From the NCBI GenBank assembly GCA_012514775.1, contig JAAYZQ010000410.1:1-7313 (forward strand): a DNA stretch of 7,313 nucleotides, written 5' to 3'. Source of the stretch: Anaerolineaceae bacterium. Lineage in GTDB: Bacteria > Chloroflexota > Anaerolineae > JAAYZQ01. How positions within the stretch are numbered: position 1 is the stretch's first letter; the number at the start of each line of letters is the position of its first letter. Below are positions 1 to 7,187 of the stretch, in pieces. The notes beneath the pieces are model-generated. The model was not told the DNA's origin. It was given only the letters and a program-made list of their open reading frames with translations, and did not search any database. Position numbers and translations under genes: made by a program.

Positions 1-1
1 C

Positions 2-1861
2 GACCGCTTTATCCTGTCGTGCGGGCACGGCTCCATGCTGCTCTACAGCCTGCTGCACCTGGCGGGCTATGACCTGCCCCTGGACGAGCTGAAACGCTTC
101 CGCCAGTGGGGCAGCCTGACGCCCGGCCACCCGGAGTACGGCCTGACGCCCGGCGTCGAGACCACCACCGGCCCCCTGGGGCAGGGGTTCAGCAACGGCG
201 TCGGCATGGCCATCGCCGAGGCGCACCTGGCGGCCCTCTTTAACCGGCCGGGCCACGAGATCATTGACCACTACGTATACGCCATCGTCACCGACGGCGA
301 CCTGATGGAGGGCGTGGCGTCAGAGACGGCCTCGCTGGCCGGCCACCTGCGCCTGGGCAAGCTCATCTATCTATACGACGACAACGAGATCACCATCGAG
401 GGCTCCACCGGCCTGGCCTTTACCGAGGATCGGGGCATGCGCTTCGAGGCTTACGGCTGGCAGGTGCTCCGGGTCGAGGACGGGCTGGACGTGGACGCCA
501 TCGATGCCGCCATCCAGGAGGCCAAGGCCGACCCGCGGCCGTCGCTCATCATGGTGCGCACGACCATCGGCTACGGCCTGCCCACCCGGGCGGGGACAGC
601 CAAGGCCCACGGCGAGCCGCCAGGCGACGACGAGCTGGACGGCGCCAAGGACAGGCTGGGCTGGCCCAGGGAGCCACGTTTCTACATACCCCAGGAGGCA
701 CTGGCCTTTTTCCGGCAGGCGGCAGAGCGCGGCCCGGAGCTGGAACAGAACTGGCAGGAGCGCCTGTCGGCCTACCGGGCGGCCTACCCCGACCTGGCGG
801 CCGAGCTGGAGCGGCGCCTGGCGGGCGAGCTGCCCGAGGGCTGGGCCGGCGACCTGCCCGAGTTCCCGGCCGACGAGAAGGGGATGGCCACCCGAGCCGC
901 CAGCGGCAAGGTGCTCAACGCCCTGGCGGACAGGCTCCCTGAGCTGATGGGGGGGTCCGCGGACCTGGCCCCTTCGAACAACACCTGGCTGGCCGGCAGC
1001 CCGGCCTTTGACGCCGACTGCCGCGAGGGGCGCAACCTGCACTTTGGCGTCCGCGAGCACGGCATGGGCTCGGTGGTGAACGGCATGGCCTACCACGGCG
1101 GCGTCATCCCCTATGGCGCGACGTTCCTGGTCTTTGCCGACTACATGCGGCCGCCGCTGCGCCTCGCCGCCCTCTCGCACCTGGGCGCCATCTGGGTCTT
1201 TACCCACGACAGCGTGGGCGTTGGCGAGGACGGCCCGACGCACCAGCCGGTGGAACAACTGGCCACCCTGCGGGCGCTGCCCAACATGGTGGTCATCCGC
1301 CCGGCCGATGCCAACGAGGTGCGCGAGGCCTGGAAGATGGCCATCGAGAACCGCCGGGGGCCCACGGCTCTGGCCCTCACGCGGCAGCCGCTGCCCACGC
1401 TGGACCGTGCCAAGCTGGCCCCGGCCGAGGACCTGAAGCGGGGCGCCTACGTCCTGGCCGACCTCGGCCCGGCGGGCGAGCCGCGGATCGTCCTCATGGC
1501 CAGCGGCTCGGAGGTGAGCCTCATCTTGAAGGCCGGGCAGCGCCTGGCCGAGCAGGGCGTTGCCGTCCGGCTCGTCTCGTTCCCGAGCTGGGAGCTGTTT
1601 GCCGCCCAGGAGCCGGCCTACCGCGACTCGGTCCTGCCGCCGGGCGTCGCGCTGCGCCTGGCCGTGGAAGCGGGCGTCTCCCAGGGCTGGCACCGCTGGG
1701 TGGGCTCCGGGGGGCGCGTCCTGGGGCTGGACCGCTACGGCGCGTCGGCGCCCGTCGGGGTCGTCTTTGAGAATCTTGGCTTTTCGGTAGACCGGGTGGT
1801 GCAGGTGGCCGGCGAGCTGTTGGAGGGCCACCCGGAGGGACCCATGGGAGAGGAATCGTGA
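2..1861 (+). CDS. tkt: transketolase, 5'-truncated by window edge
   Basis: Thiamine-diphosphate enzyme that moves two-carbon ketol units between sugar phosphates in the cytoplasmic non-oxidative pentose phosphate pathway. The reading frame is open from base 2, and 619 residues are visible. By comparison with E. coli TktA (663 aa) about 55-60 N-terminal residues are missing, so the ATG at 35 is internal: the residues before it ([11 protein letters not shown]) already match the family. Visible landmarks are the CGHGSM histidine region, TPGHPE and [12 protein letters not shown], the diphosphate/Mg motif DGDLMEG (codons from 293) ending in DDN (377-385), the catalytic glutamate in GVREHGM (codon 1055-1057), and [19 protein letters not shown] of the pyrimidine domain, followed by a complete C-terminal domain. 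The stop TGA overlaps the GTG start of the transaldolase gene, indicating translational coupling. Family assignment is near certain from these motifs; the true start lies outside the window. Confidence 0.97.
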   Translation, partial: DRFILSCGHGSMLLYSLLHLAGYDLPLDELKRFRQWGSLTPGHPEYGLTPGVETTTGPLGQGFSNGVGMAIAEAHLAALFNRPGHEIIDHYVYAIVTDGDLMEGVASETASLAGHLRLGKLIYLYDDNEITIEGSTGLAFTEDRGMRFEAYGWQVLRVEDGLDVDAIDAAIQEAKADPRPSLIMVRTTIGYGLPTRAGTAKAHGEPPGDDELDGAKDRLGWPREPRFYIPQEALAFFRQAAERGPELEQNWQERLSAYRAAYPDLAAELERRLAGELPEGWAGDLPEFPADEKGMATRAASGKVLNALADRLPELMGGSADLAPSNNTWLAGSPAFDADCREGRNLHFGVREHGMGSVVNGMAYHGGVIPYGATFLVFADYMRPPLRLAALSHLGAIWVFTHDSVGVGEDGPTHQPVEQLATLRALPNMVVIRPADANEVREAWKMAIENRRGPTALALTRQPLPTLDRAKLAPAEDLKRGAYVLADLGPAGEPRIVLMASGSEVSLILKAGQRLAEQGVAVRLVSFPSWELFAAQEPAYRDSVLPPGVALRLAVEAGVSQGWHRWVGSGGRVLGLDRYGASAPVGVVFENLGFSVDRVVQVAGELLEGHPEGPMGEES

Positions 1862-2964
1862 ACACGACACAGCGACTATTCGCCGCAGGCCAGTCGATCT
1901 GGTACGACAACATCGAGCGGCGCCTGCTGCACAATGGCGAGATGGCCGGCATGATCGCGCGGGGCGAGGTGCGAGGCGTCACCTCCAACCCGACGATCTT
2001 TCAGAAGGCCATCGTCGAATCGCAGGATTACGACGCCAGGCTGGAGGCGCTTGCGCGGGCCGGCTGGGACGCGGAGCGCACCTTCTGGCAACTGGCCGTC
2101 GAGGACATACAGGCGGCGGCGGACCTGTTCCGGCCGCTGTACGAGGAGAGCGGCCGGGGCGACGGCTACGTTAGCCTGGAGGTCAACCCCTACCTGGCCC
2201 ACGACGCCGAGGGCACCCTGGCCGAAGCGAAGCAGCTCTGGCAGCGCGTCGATCGGCCTAACCTGATGGTCAAGATCCCGGCCACCGAGGCAGGGTTGCC
2301 GGCGGTGACGGCTGCCATTGCCGCGGGGGTGAACGTCAACGTCACCCTCATCTTTGCCCGCGAGCGCTACATGCGCGTCATGGACGCCTACCTGTGCGGT
2401 CTGGAAGAGCGGCTGGCCCGGGGGCTGCCCCTCGAGGGCGTCGCCTCCGTGGCATCCTTCTTTGTCTCGCGGGTGGATACCAAGGTCGATGCCCGCCTTC
2501 TCTCGTTGGACGGGCAGGGCGATGCTCTCCTGGGGAAGGCGGCCATCGCCAACGCCCGCCTGGCCTACGCCGACTTCAAGGAGGTCGTGGCCTCCGAGCG
2601 GTTCCAGGCCCTCGAGGCCAGGGGAGCGCGGGTGCAGCGCCCCCTCTGGGCGTCGACCGGGACCAAGAACAAGAAGTATTCGAACGTGCTGTACGTCGAG
2701 GAGCTCATCGGCCCGCACACGGTCAACACCGTTCCGCCCCACACCCTGGAGGCCTTTCTGCAGCACGGCCGGGTGCGCAACAGCCTGGAGGAGGACCTGG
2801 CAGGCGCCCGCCAGGCCCTGGCCGCCCTGAAGGAGCTGGGGATCGCCATGGACGAGGTGACGGACGAGCTGGAGCGCGAAGGCGTGAAGGCCTTTGCCGA
2901 CGCCTTTGCCGGCCTCCTGGCCGCCGTCGACGAGCGGCGCAAGGCATTCAGTCCGGGAGCCTAG
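1858..2964 (+). CDS. tal: transaldolase (mycobacterial-type, about 370 aa)
   Basis: Transfers a dihydroxyacetone unit from sedoheptulose-7-phosphate to glyceraldehyde-3-phosphate through a Schiff base, acting with the upstream transketolase. The protein has 368 residues and a single TIM-barrel fold. Landmarks are [10 protein letters not shown] (40-49), the probable Schiff-base Lys139 in [21 protein letters not shown] (157-166), [10 protein letters not shown] (198-207) and [11 protein letters not shown] (261-271), with a helical C-terminus after about 300. The length and the [17 protein letters not shown] wording fit the longer transaldolase group found in actinobacteria and Chloroflexota rather than the short MipB/TalC type. 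The start is GTG, supported by a purine-rich GGGAGAGGA at 1846-1854 and by the 4-base GTGA overlap with the transketolase stop. It is not fused to glucose-6-phosphate isomerase, unlike the bifunctional enzymes of some bacteria; the isomerase is a separate downstream gene. Confidence 0.95.
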   Translation: MNTTQRLFAAGQSIWYDNIERRLLHNGEMAGMIARGEVRGVTSNPTIFQKAIVESQDYDARLEALARAGWDAERTFWQLAVEDIQAAADLFRPLYEESGRGDGYVSLEVNPYLAHDAEGTLAEAKQLWQRVDRPNLMVKIPATEAGLPAVTAAIAAGVNVNVTLIFARERYMRVMDAYLCGLEERLARGLPLEGVASVASFFVSRVDTKVDARLLSLDGQGDALLGKAAIANARLAYADFKEVVASERFQALEARGARVQRPLWASTGTKNKKYSNVLYVEELIGPHTVNTVPPHTLEAFLQHGRVRNSLEEDLAGARQALAALKELGIAMDEVTDELEREGVKAFADAFAGLLAAVDERRKAFSPGA

Positions 2965-2968
2965 AATC

Positions 2969-3014
2969 CCTGGGCGTACCGGAAAAAAAGCCCTCTTCTG
3001 CCGGTACGCCCAGG
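2969..3014 (+). repeat. perfect 14-bp inverted repeat in tal-pgi gap
   Basis: The left arm CCTGGGCGTACCGG (2969-2982) is exactly complementary to the right arm CCGGTACGCCCAGG (3001-3014). The 18-nt loop contains seven consecutive A residues (2983-2989). As RNA this would be a very stable stem starting five bases after the transaldolase stop codon. No T-run follows the right arm, so it does not look like a classic intrinsic terminator. An mRNA-stability or processing element, or a protein-binding dyad that tunes isomerase expression, is more likely. The heptamer GCCCAGG of the right arm recurs at 3023-3029, so the left arm has an alternative, shorter pairing partner nearer the isomerase start. 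Confidence 0.8.
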
Positions 3015-3052
3015 TGCGGGTTGCCCAGGCGCAGGGTAGCGATGTAAGGGAC

Positions 3053-3057
3053 GGAGG
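3053..3057 (+). promoter_or_regulatory. ribosome binding site of pgi
   Basis: GGAGG lies four bases before the ATG at 3062. It fixes the isomerase start there and not at the in-frame ATG at 2894, which lies inside the transaldolase gene and would add 56 residues with no family counterpart. Confidence 0.8.
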
Positions 3058-3061
3058 AACA

Positions 3062-4702
3062 ATGGCCGGACTTGACGAGCTGTCTGCCTGGCAGGCGTTG
3101 GTGAAACACCAGGAGGCGATGGCCGCCGTGCACATGCGGGATCTCTTTGACCGGGACCCCGCGCGCTTCCAACGCTTTTCGCTGCGCCTGGGTGACATCC
3201 TGTTCGACTACTCCAAGAACCGCATCACCGAAGAGACGATGGGGCTGCTCCTGGACCTGGCCCGCGAGGCCAACCTTGCCGCGCAGATCGAGGCCATGTT
3301 CGCCGGGAGCAAGATCAACACCACGGAGGATCGGGCCGTGCTCCACGTGGCCCTCCGCAATCGGAGCAACGAGCCCATCCTGGTGGATGGCCAGGACGTC
3401 ATGCCCGCCGTCAACCGCGTCCTGGGCCAGATGCGCAGGTTCAGCGAAGCGGTCCGCTCCGGCGAGTGGCGCGGTTACACCGGCAAGGCCATCGCCGACG
3501 TGGTCAACATCGGCATCGGGGGCTCGGATCTGGGCCCGAAGATGGTCACAACGGCGCTCAGGCCCTACGCGAGGCCCGGGCTGCGCGTCCACTTTGTGTC
3601 CAACGTGGACGGCACCGACCTGGTGGAGACGCTGCGCCCCCTCAGCCCGGAGACGACGCTGTTCCTGGTGGCGTCCAAGACCTTTACGACCCAGGAGACG
3701 ATGGCCAACGCCCACTCGGCGCGGGACTGGTTCCTCCGGGCGGCGCGGGACGAAGGGGCCATCGCCCGGCACTTTGTGGCCATGTCCACGAACCGGGAGG
3801 CCGTTTCGGCCTTTGGCATCGACGCCGCCAACATGTTCGAGTTCTGGGACTGGGTCGGCGGGCGCTACTCGCTGTGGTCGGCCATCGGCCTGTCCATCGC
3901 CCTCTACGTGGGCATGGACCGTTTCGAGGAGCTGCTGGCAGGCGCCCACCGGGTCGACCGGCACTTTCGCACCGTCCCCTTCGAGGAAAACATCCCGGTC
4001 ATCATGGCTCTCCTGGGGATCTGGTACAACAACTTTTTCGGGGCCCAATCCCACGCCATCCTGCCCTACGACGAGTACCTCGTCCACCTGCCCGCCTACT
4101 TGCAGCAGGGCGATATGGAGAGCAACGGCAAGAGCGTCACGCGCGATGGCCGGTGGGTGACGTATAGCACCGGGCCCATCATCTGGGGGCAGCCGGGCAC
4201 CAACGGCCAGCACGCCTTCTACCAGCTCATCCACCAGGGGACCAAGCTCGTGCCCTGCGATTTCCTGGCGGCGGCCCGGAGCCACAACCCCCTGGGCGAC
4301 CAGCATCGCATCCTGCTGTCCAACTACCTGGCCCAGACGGAGGCCCTGATGAAGGGCAAGACGCCCGAGGAGGTCCGGGCCGAACTGGAGGCCGAGGGCT
4401 ATGCCGGGGAGCAGCTAGAGAGGCTGGTTCCGGCCAAGACCTTTCCCGGCAACAAGCCGACCAACTCGTTTCTCTACCCGAAGCTCACCCCGGAGGTCCT
4501 GGGGTCGTTGATCGCCCTCTACGAGCAAAAGATCTTTTGCCAGGGCGCCATCTGGCAGGTGAACTCGTTCGACCAGATGGGCGTCGAGCTTGGCAAACAA
4601 CTGGCCAGGGCCATCCTGCCCGAGCTCGAAGGGGACGAGCCGGCGGCGGGGCACGATGCCTCGACCAACGGGCTGATCAATTACTACAAGAGCATCCGCT
4701 AG
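3062..4702 (+). CDS. pgi: glucose-6-phosphate isomerase
   Basis: Interconverts glucose-6-phosphate and fructose-6-phosphate in the cytoplasm, feeding the fructose-6-phosphate made by transketolase and transaldolase into or out of glycolysis. It has 546 residues, close to the 549 of E. coli Pgi. Landmarks are [12 protein letters not shown] (148-159), [14 protein letters not shown], the phosphate-binding SKTFTTQET (205-213), [13 protein letters not shown] (265-277), DMESNGKSV with the probable catalytic Glu353, [16 protein letters not shown] with His384, NPLGDQ, and the C-terminal signature [10 protein letters not shown] with Lys512. These correspond to the known Glu/His/Lys catalytic set of the family. 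Residue 506 is Met where E. coli and animal enzymes have Trp (FDQWGVELGK); the family signature tolerates variation here. The start is chosen by the GGAGG at 3053. It is the third gene of the tkt-tal-pgi operon, 97 nt after tal, and ends 7 nt from a convergent gene. Confidence 0.97.
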   Translation: MAGLDELSAWQALVKHQEAMAAVHMRDLFDRDPARFQRFSLRLGDILFDYSKNRITEETMGLLLDLAREANLAAQIEAMFAGSKINTTEDRAVLHVALRNRSNEPILVDGQDVMPAVNRVLGQMRRFSEAVRSGEWRGYTGKAIADVVNIGIGGSDLGPKMVTTALRPYARPGLRVHFVSNVDGTDLVETLRPLSPETTLFLVASKTFTTQETMANAHSARDWFLRAARDEGAIARHFVAMSTNREAVSAFGIDAANMFEFWDWVGGRYSLWSAIGLSIALYVGMDRFEELLAGAHRVDRHFRTVPFEENIPVIMALLGIWYNNFFGAQSHAILPYDEYLVHLPAYLQQGDMESNGKSVTRDGRWVTYSTGPIIWGQPGTNGQHAFYQLIHQGTKLVPCDFLAAARSHNPLGDQHRILLSNYLAQTEALMKGKTPEEVRAELEAEGYAGEQLERLVPAKTFPGNKPTNSFLYPKLTPEVLGSLIALYEQKIFCQGAIWQVNSFDQMGVELGKQLARAILPELEGDEPAAGHDASTNGLINYYKSIR

Positions 4703-4709
4703 CGGGCCC

Positions 4710-5366
4710 TCAGCCGCTCTGCTCGATCAACCGCCGGCAGATCTGCACCCCTTCCATGGCGTCGGTGGTCCAGTAGCCGGCGCCCACGTAGGCGCACACC
4801 TGCTCGTCGACCTGGCCGCCGATGACGATGGGGATCTGCGTGCCCTCTTCCGCCATCATGGCCTGGAGCGCCCCGGCGGTGTCGCGCATGGCGTTGTAGG
4901 AAGCCGTGATGAGCCCCGACAGGCCGATGATGTCGGGCTGCTGGCTGCGTGCCGCGTCCACAAAGCGTTCTGGGGGTACATCTACGCCGAGGTCCACGAC
5001 GCTAAAGCCGTGGGAGCGCAAGAGCATCGTCACCATGTTCTTGCCCAGGTCGTGGATGTCGCCCTGGACGGTGCCGATGAGGACCCGGCCCGAGCTGTGG
5101 CCGGCCGCGGAGCGCCGGGCATCGACGGTGGGCACGACGAGATCCATGATCTGGCGCAGGATGTCGCCGGCCATGATCAGGCCCGACAGAAAGTAGCGCT
5201 GCTGCGCGTAACGCTGCCCGACCTCGCGCATCCCCTCCTGGCAATCGTCTATGATCCGCATCGGGTCGTCGCCGCGCGCCATGCGCAGGCGCACGATCTC
5301 CAGCGCCTGGTTTTCGTCCAGGTCGGCCACCGCCTGCGCGAGAGGCACCTGCTCGGGTTCGCTCAT
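4710..5366 (-). CDS. corrinoid (cobalamin-binding) protein of a methyltransferase system
   Basis: Small B12-carrier protein of the MtaC/MtbC/MttC type. Such proteins shuttle a methyl group on cobalt between a substrate-specific methyltransferase and an acceptor-side methyltransferase. It has 218 residues. A helical cap domain (about 8-88, with the DCQEGMREVGQRY and YFLSGLIMAGDILRQIM helices) is followed by a Rossmann B12-binding domain (about 92-215). The base-off motif is complete: DxHxxG at 103-108 (DIHDLG, with cobalt-ligand His105), SxL at 150-152 and GG at 183-184. The ATG start is preceded by GGAG (5372-5375 on this strand) with a 5-nt spacer. It lies 24 nt downstream of the GntR-type gene on the same strand, so the two are probably cotranscribed. 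No methyltransferase is adjacent on this strand, so the substrate cannot be read from this window. A sensory use of the B12 domain is possible but less likely. Confidence 0.92.
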   Translation of the reverse strand: MSEPEQVPLAQAVADLDENQALEIVRLRMARGDDPMRIIDDCQEGMREVGQRYAQQRYFLSGLIMAGDILRQIMDLVVPTVDARRSAAGHSSGRVLIGTVQGDIHDLGKNMVTMLLRSHGFSVVDLGVDVPPERFVDAARSQQPDIIGLSGLITASYNAMRDTAGALQAMMAEEGTQIPIVIGGQVDEQVCAYVGAGYWTTDAMEGVQICRRLIEQSG

Positions 5367-5390
5367 GTCTGCTCCAATCCCATTCCCGCC

Positions 5391-6173
5391 CTACGAGGCC
5401 GCCACAGGCTGCGCACCCACGGTCGCGTTGAACTGCAACAGGGTCCCGGGGATGATGAACCAGCCCCAGCTTACCGGCTGCTCGTCAAAATCATAGAACG
5501 TGTGCTCGATGCGGAAGGCGGCGCTGCCGGCCGGCGTGTTCAGCAGTCGCGCCTCACCCTCCGTCAGCACCGTCGCCTGGATGGCCAACTGGCCGCGCTG
5601 CAGCACGGTCTCGCCCTTGCCGTCGAACAGCCCCCGCAAGCTGGTGATGCCCATCTCGGCCTCCACGATGGGCCGCGTCGGGTCATACACCAGGTATTCG
5701 CGGTGGTAGGCCACCGGTTCCCGGCTGCGCAACAGCAGGCGCCGCATGGAAATTACCTTTGCGCCGGCGGGGACGGACAAGCGGCGACAGATGCGCTCCG
5801 TGACAGGGATCGTCTTGACGGACAGAAATCGCACCGACACCTGCTCGCCGCGGAACATCTCTTCCAGGGCGTTCAGCCGAAAGGTGGCCGTGCTCAGCAC
5901 CAGGGGCTTGACAAAGGTACCGCGGCCGCGGGCAGCGGTCACCAGGCCTTCGTCGAGGAGGATGGTCAGCGCGCGACGGGCGGTCATGGGGCTGACCTCG
6001 TAGCGCTCGCAGAGCTGTGCTTCCGAGGGGACACGGTCGCCCGGGCGCAGGGCGCCGGTGGCTATCTCGCGGCGCAGGATGTTGGCGAGCTGGTAGTAGG
6101 GCGGCTCGAACCGATCGCGGTCAATACGGGGACCCCCTGGCTGGGTGGGTGGCGTTTTCCCTTCTTTTGTCAT
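5391..6173 (-). CDS. GntR-family (HutC/UTRA subfamily) transcriptional regulator
   Basis: DNA-binding regulator of 260 residues. The N-terminal winged helix (about 24-88) carries the GntR wording: PPYYQLANILRREI, GDRVPSEAQLCERYEVSPMTARRAL and GLVTAARGRGTFV. The rest (about 100-250) matches the UTRA effector-binding domain (ISMRRLLLRSREPVAYHREYLVYD, FRIEHTFYDFDEQP), a fold that in relatives binds sugar phosphates or small metabolites. The ATG at 6173 is chosen because GAGGGA lies just upstream. A longer open frame from a TTG at 6263 would begin inside the predicted -10 box, and its extra 30 residues are low complexity. The gene precedes a corrinoid protein on the same transcript and is divergent from the DUF1638 gene. 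It is the natural candidate to bind the two CCCTAGGG operators in the intervening region and so to control itself and the divergent genes. Effector unknown. Confidence 0.93.
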   Translation of the reverse strand: MTKEGKTPPTQPGGPRIDRDRFEPPYYQLANILRREIATGALRPGDRVPSEAQLCERYEVSPMTARRALTILLDEGLVTAARGRGTFVKPLVLSTATFRLNALEEMFRGEQVSVRFLSVKTIPVTERICRRLSVPAGAKVISMRRLLLRSREPVAYHREYLVYDPTRPIVEAEMGITSLRGLFDGKGETVLQRGQLAIQATVLTEGEARLLNTPAGSAAFRIEHTFYDFDEQPVSWGWFIIPGTLLQFNATVGAQPVAAS

Positions 6174-6180
6174 GCGACTC

Positions 6181-6186
6181 TCCCTC
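6181..6186 (-). promoter_or_regulatory. ribosome binding site of GntR-type gene
   Basis: On the minus strand this reads GAGGGA, seven bases before the ATG at 6173. It is the main reason to prefer this start over the upstream TTG at 6263. Confidence 0.7.
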
Positions 6187-6254
6187 GGGCTGCGATGATC
6201 CGAACCGCCGGACACCGCGCCCTGGGCCTCGATGTCAACGCGCTGCCTGGGAGG

Positions 6255-6283
6255 ATTGTACAAGGGTTTGCAAGATTTGGCAA
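6255..6283 (-). promoter_or_regulatory. sigma-70-like promoter for GntR-corrinoid operon
   Basis: On the minus strand, TTGCCA (6283-6278) and TACAAT (6260-6255) are separated by exactly 17 bases. Transcription would start near 6248, giving a leader of about 75 nt before the ATG at 6173. The -35 box directly abuts the CCCTAGGG-centred operator at 6284-6297. Predicted from sequence only. Confidence 0.65.
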
Positions 6284-6297
6284 GTTCCCTAGGGTAC
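6284..6297. promoter_or_regulatory. putative operator O1 (GTTCCCTAGGGTAC)
   Basis: A 14-bp dyad centred on the perfect palindrome CCCTAGGG, with only one mismatched base pair (T/T) across the arms. The first 13 bases are repeated exactly at 6365-6377. It lies immediately upstream of the -35 box of the minus-strand promoter. A dimeric winged-helix protein such as the GntR-type regulator encoded next to it is the obvious binder. Confidence 0.6.
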
Positions 6298-6357
6298 CGG
6301 GGGCCGTTGCTTCGCAGTCGCGGGGCATGCCCACCCCGGTCAAGGGCCTGCCGCCGT

Positions 6358-6386
6358 TTGACTTGTTCCCTAGGGTATTATATAAT
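6358..6386 (+). promoter_or_regulatory. sigma-70-like promoter for DUF1638 operon
   Basis: TTGACT (6358-6363) and a consensus TATAAT (6381-6386) are separated by exactly 17 bases. This is a close match to the strong housekeeping promoter pattern and stands out as AT-rich in a GC-rich region. The start site would be near 6393, leaving about 48 nt of leader before the ATG at 6441. The spacer contains operator O2. Confidence 0.75.
6365..6377. promoter_or_regulatory. putative operator O2 (GTTCCCTAGGGTA)
   Basis: Exact 13-bp copy of the sequence at 6284-6296, centred on CCCTAGGG (6368-6375) and lying between the -35 and -10 boxes of the DUF1638 promoter. A protein bound here would block RNA polymerase, so repression is the simplest model. 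It is followed directly by a second, AT-only palindrome, ATTATATAAT (6377-6386), which includes the -10 box. Confidence 0.65.
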
Positions 6387-6427
6387 TTCGTTGCTCGCGA
6401 TGGGGCCATCGGGGTCCCAGATCACCT

Positions 6428-6435
6428 GGAAGGTG
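6428..6435 (+). promoter_or_regulatory. ribosome binding site of DUF1638 gene
   Basis: GGAAGGTG ends five bases before the ATG at 6441. Because the frame is open far upstream, this site and the promoter at 6358-6386 are what set the start. Confidence 0.7.
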
Positions 6436-6440
6436 TGTTG

Positions 6441-7187
6441 ATGCCCGCTTCCTGCAAAGTTTTGGCATGCGCTACCGTCGTCGAGGAGATGCTCCCCCTT
6501 CTCCCGGACGGTGTTGAGTACCAGGTCTTTGATTTTGGCCTACACGTCAACCCCGCCAACCTGAAACGTGCCCTTCAAGATGCCATTGACGCGGCCGGGG
6601 AGACGGCCGACGTGGTGATCCTCGGCTATGGCCTGTGCAGCATGGCCGTCGTTGGCCTGCGCGCCAACGGCTGCACGCTCGTCGTCCCGCGGGTGGACGA
6701 CTGCATCGCCATCTTCCTGGGGTCGAGCTGCGCCTACAAGGAGCAGGCGAGCGCCGAGCCGGGCACCTACTATGTCACCAAGGGCTGGCTCAAGGTCGGC
6801 GATACCCCCTTTGACGAGTACGAGAGCCTGGCGGCCAGGTACGGTCCGGCCAAAGCAGAGTGGGTCATCCGCGAGATGATCAAGCACTATACCCGCCTGG
6901 CCCTGATCGCAACCGGGGGCGCTGTCGACGAGATTGCCCCTGGCCAGGGAGACCCCGGCCAGGGAAACGTGGAGGATTATCGGGAGCAGGTGCGCGTCAT
7001 GGCCGAACGCTGGGGCCTGCGCTTTGAGGAGATCCCGGGCTCGGACGCCCTCGTGCGCAAGATGCTGTTTGGTCCCTGGGACGACGAGTTTGTGGTTGTC
7101 CCGCCGGGCGAATCCATTCGCTACGAACACTTTTTTCCACCGGAACCTGAACGCGTGGCCCACGCAAACGAGGAGGGCAGGGCATAA
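6441..7187 (+). CDS. DUF1638 family protein
   Basis: Protein of 248 residues matching the DUF1638 pattern as I know it: VLACATVVEEM at the start (7-17), GYGLCSMAVVGL (62-73), VVPRVDDCIAIFLGS (81-95), TYYVTKGWL (109-117), an LALIATGG strand (153-160), and the closing MLFGPWDDEFVVVPPGESI (208-226). The biochemical role of the family is not established. Members often sit beside corrinoid proteins and methyltransferases, which fits this neighbourhood. Six cysteines are visible (5, 9, 66, 78, 88, 97), several in the conserved blocks, so metal or corrinoid contact is possible but unproven. There is no signal peptide or membrane segment. A loop at 167-176 holds a duplicated pentapeptide (PGQGD PGQGN). 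The start is set by the promoter and the GGAAGGTG site; the frame is also open upstream but there it is antisense to the GntR and corrinoid genes. First gene of a plus-strand operon under operator O2. Confidence 0.85.
   Translation: MPASCKVLACATVVEEMLPLLPDGVEYQVFDFGLHVNPANLKRALQDAIDAAGETADVVILGYGLCSMAVVGLRANGCTLVVPRVDDCIAIFLGSSCAYKEQASAEPGTYYVTKGWLKVGDTPFDEYESLAARYGPAKAEWVIREMIKHYTRLALIATGGAVDEIAPGQGDPGQGNVEDYREQVRVMAERWGLRFEEIPGSDALVRKMLFGPWDDEFVVVPPGESIRYEHFFPPEPERVAHANEEGRA
6939..6968 (+). repeat. 15-bp in-frame tandem duplication
   Basis: CCTGGCCAGGGAGAC is followed directly by CCCGGCCAGGGAAAC, identical at 13 of 15 positions. It encodes PGQGD-PGQGN in a probable surface loop of the DUF1638 protein. 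It is likely a recent slippage duplication that the fold tolerates. Confidence 0.7.
7171..7177 (+). promoter_or_regulatory. strong Shine-Dalgarno without an ATG
   Basis: AGGAGGG lies six bases before an ATA codon at 7184, where a start codon would be expected. It falls inside the last codons of the DUF1638 gene. It serves no recognised intact gene and supports the reading of a former start at 7184. Confidence 0.5.

Noticed and set aside
371..1870. 499-codon open frame on the minus strand opposite transketolase
   Set aside because: The protein is low complexity, with no family wording and no ribosome site. It is a by-product of GC-rich third positions in the real gene.
2983..3014. Intrinsic terminator on either strand at the tal-pgi inverted repeat
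   Set aside because: On the plus strand no T-run follows the stem. On the minus strand the T7 run lies inside the loop, not after a stem.
2894..3061. Longer start for glucose-6-phosphate isomerase inside tal
   Set aside because: The extra 56 residues do not fit the family, and a GGAGG directly precedes the ATG at 3062.
1876..4306. Two long minus-strand open frames (440 and 452 codons) opposite tal and pgi
   Set aside because: They lie wholly antisense to two well-recognised enzymes, and their composition is typical of shadow frames.
6233..6238. TTGACA on the minus strand as an alternative -35 box for the GntR gene
   Set aside because: At 17 bases downstream there is only GTGTCC, with no -10-like sequence, so the 6255-6283 promoter is far better.
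6174..6263. Longer N-terminus for the GntR-type protein from TTG at 6263
   Set aside because: It would start within the predicted -10 box, the added residues are not conserved-looking, and a ribosome site precedes the ATG at 6173.
5010..6440. Upstream extension of the DUF1638 reading frame by 477 codons
   Set aside because: This part is antisense to the corrinoid and GntR genes and resembles no family. The promoter and ribosome site set the start at 6441.
6174..6440. Cobalamin riboswitch upstream of either corrinoid-related operon
   Set aside because: The predicted leaders are only about 75 and 48 nt, and no B12-box-like sequence is visible. A riboswitch of this class needs about 200 nt.
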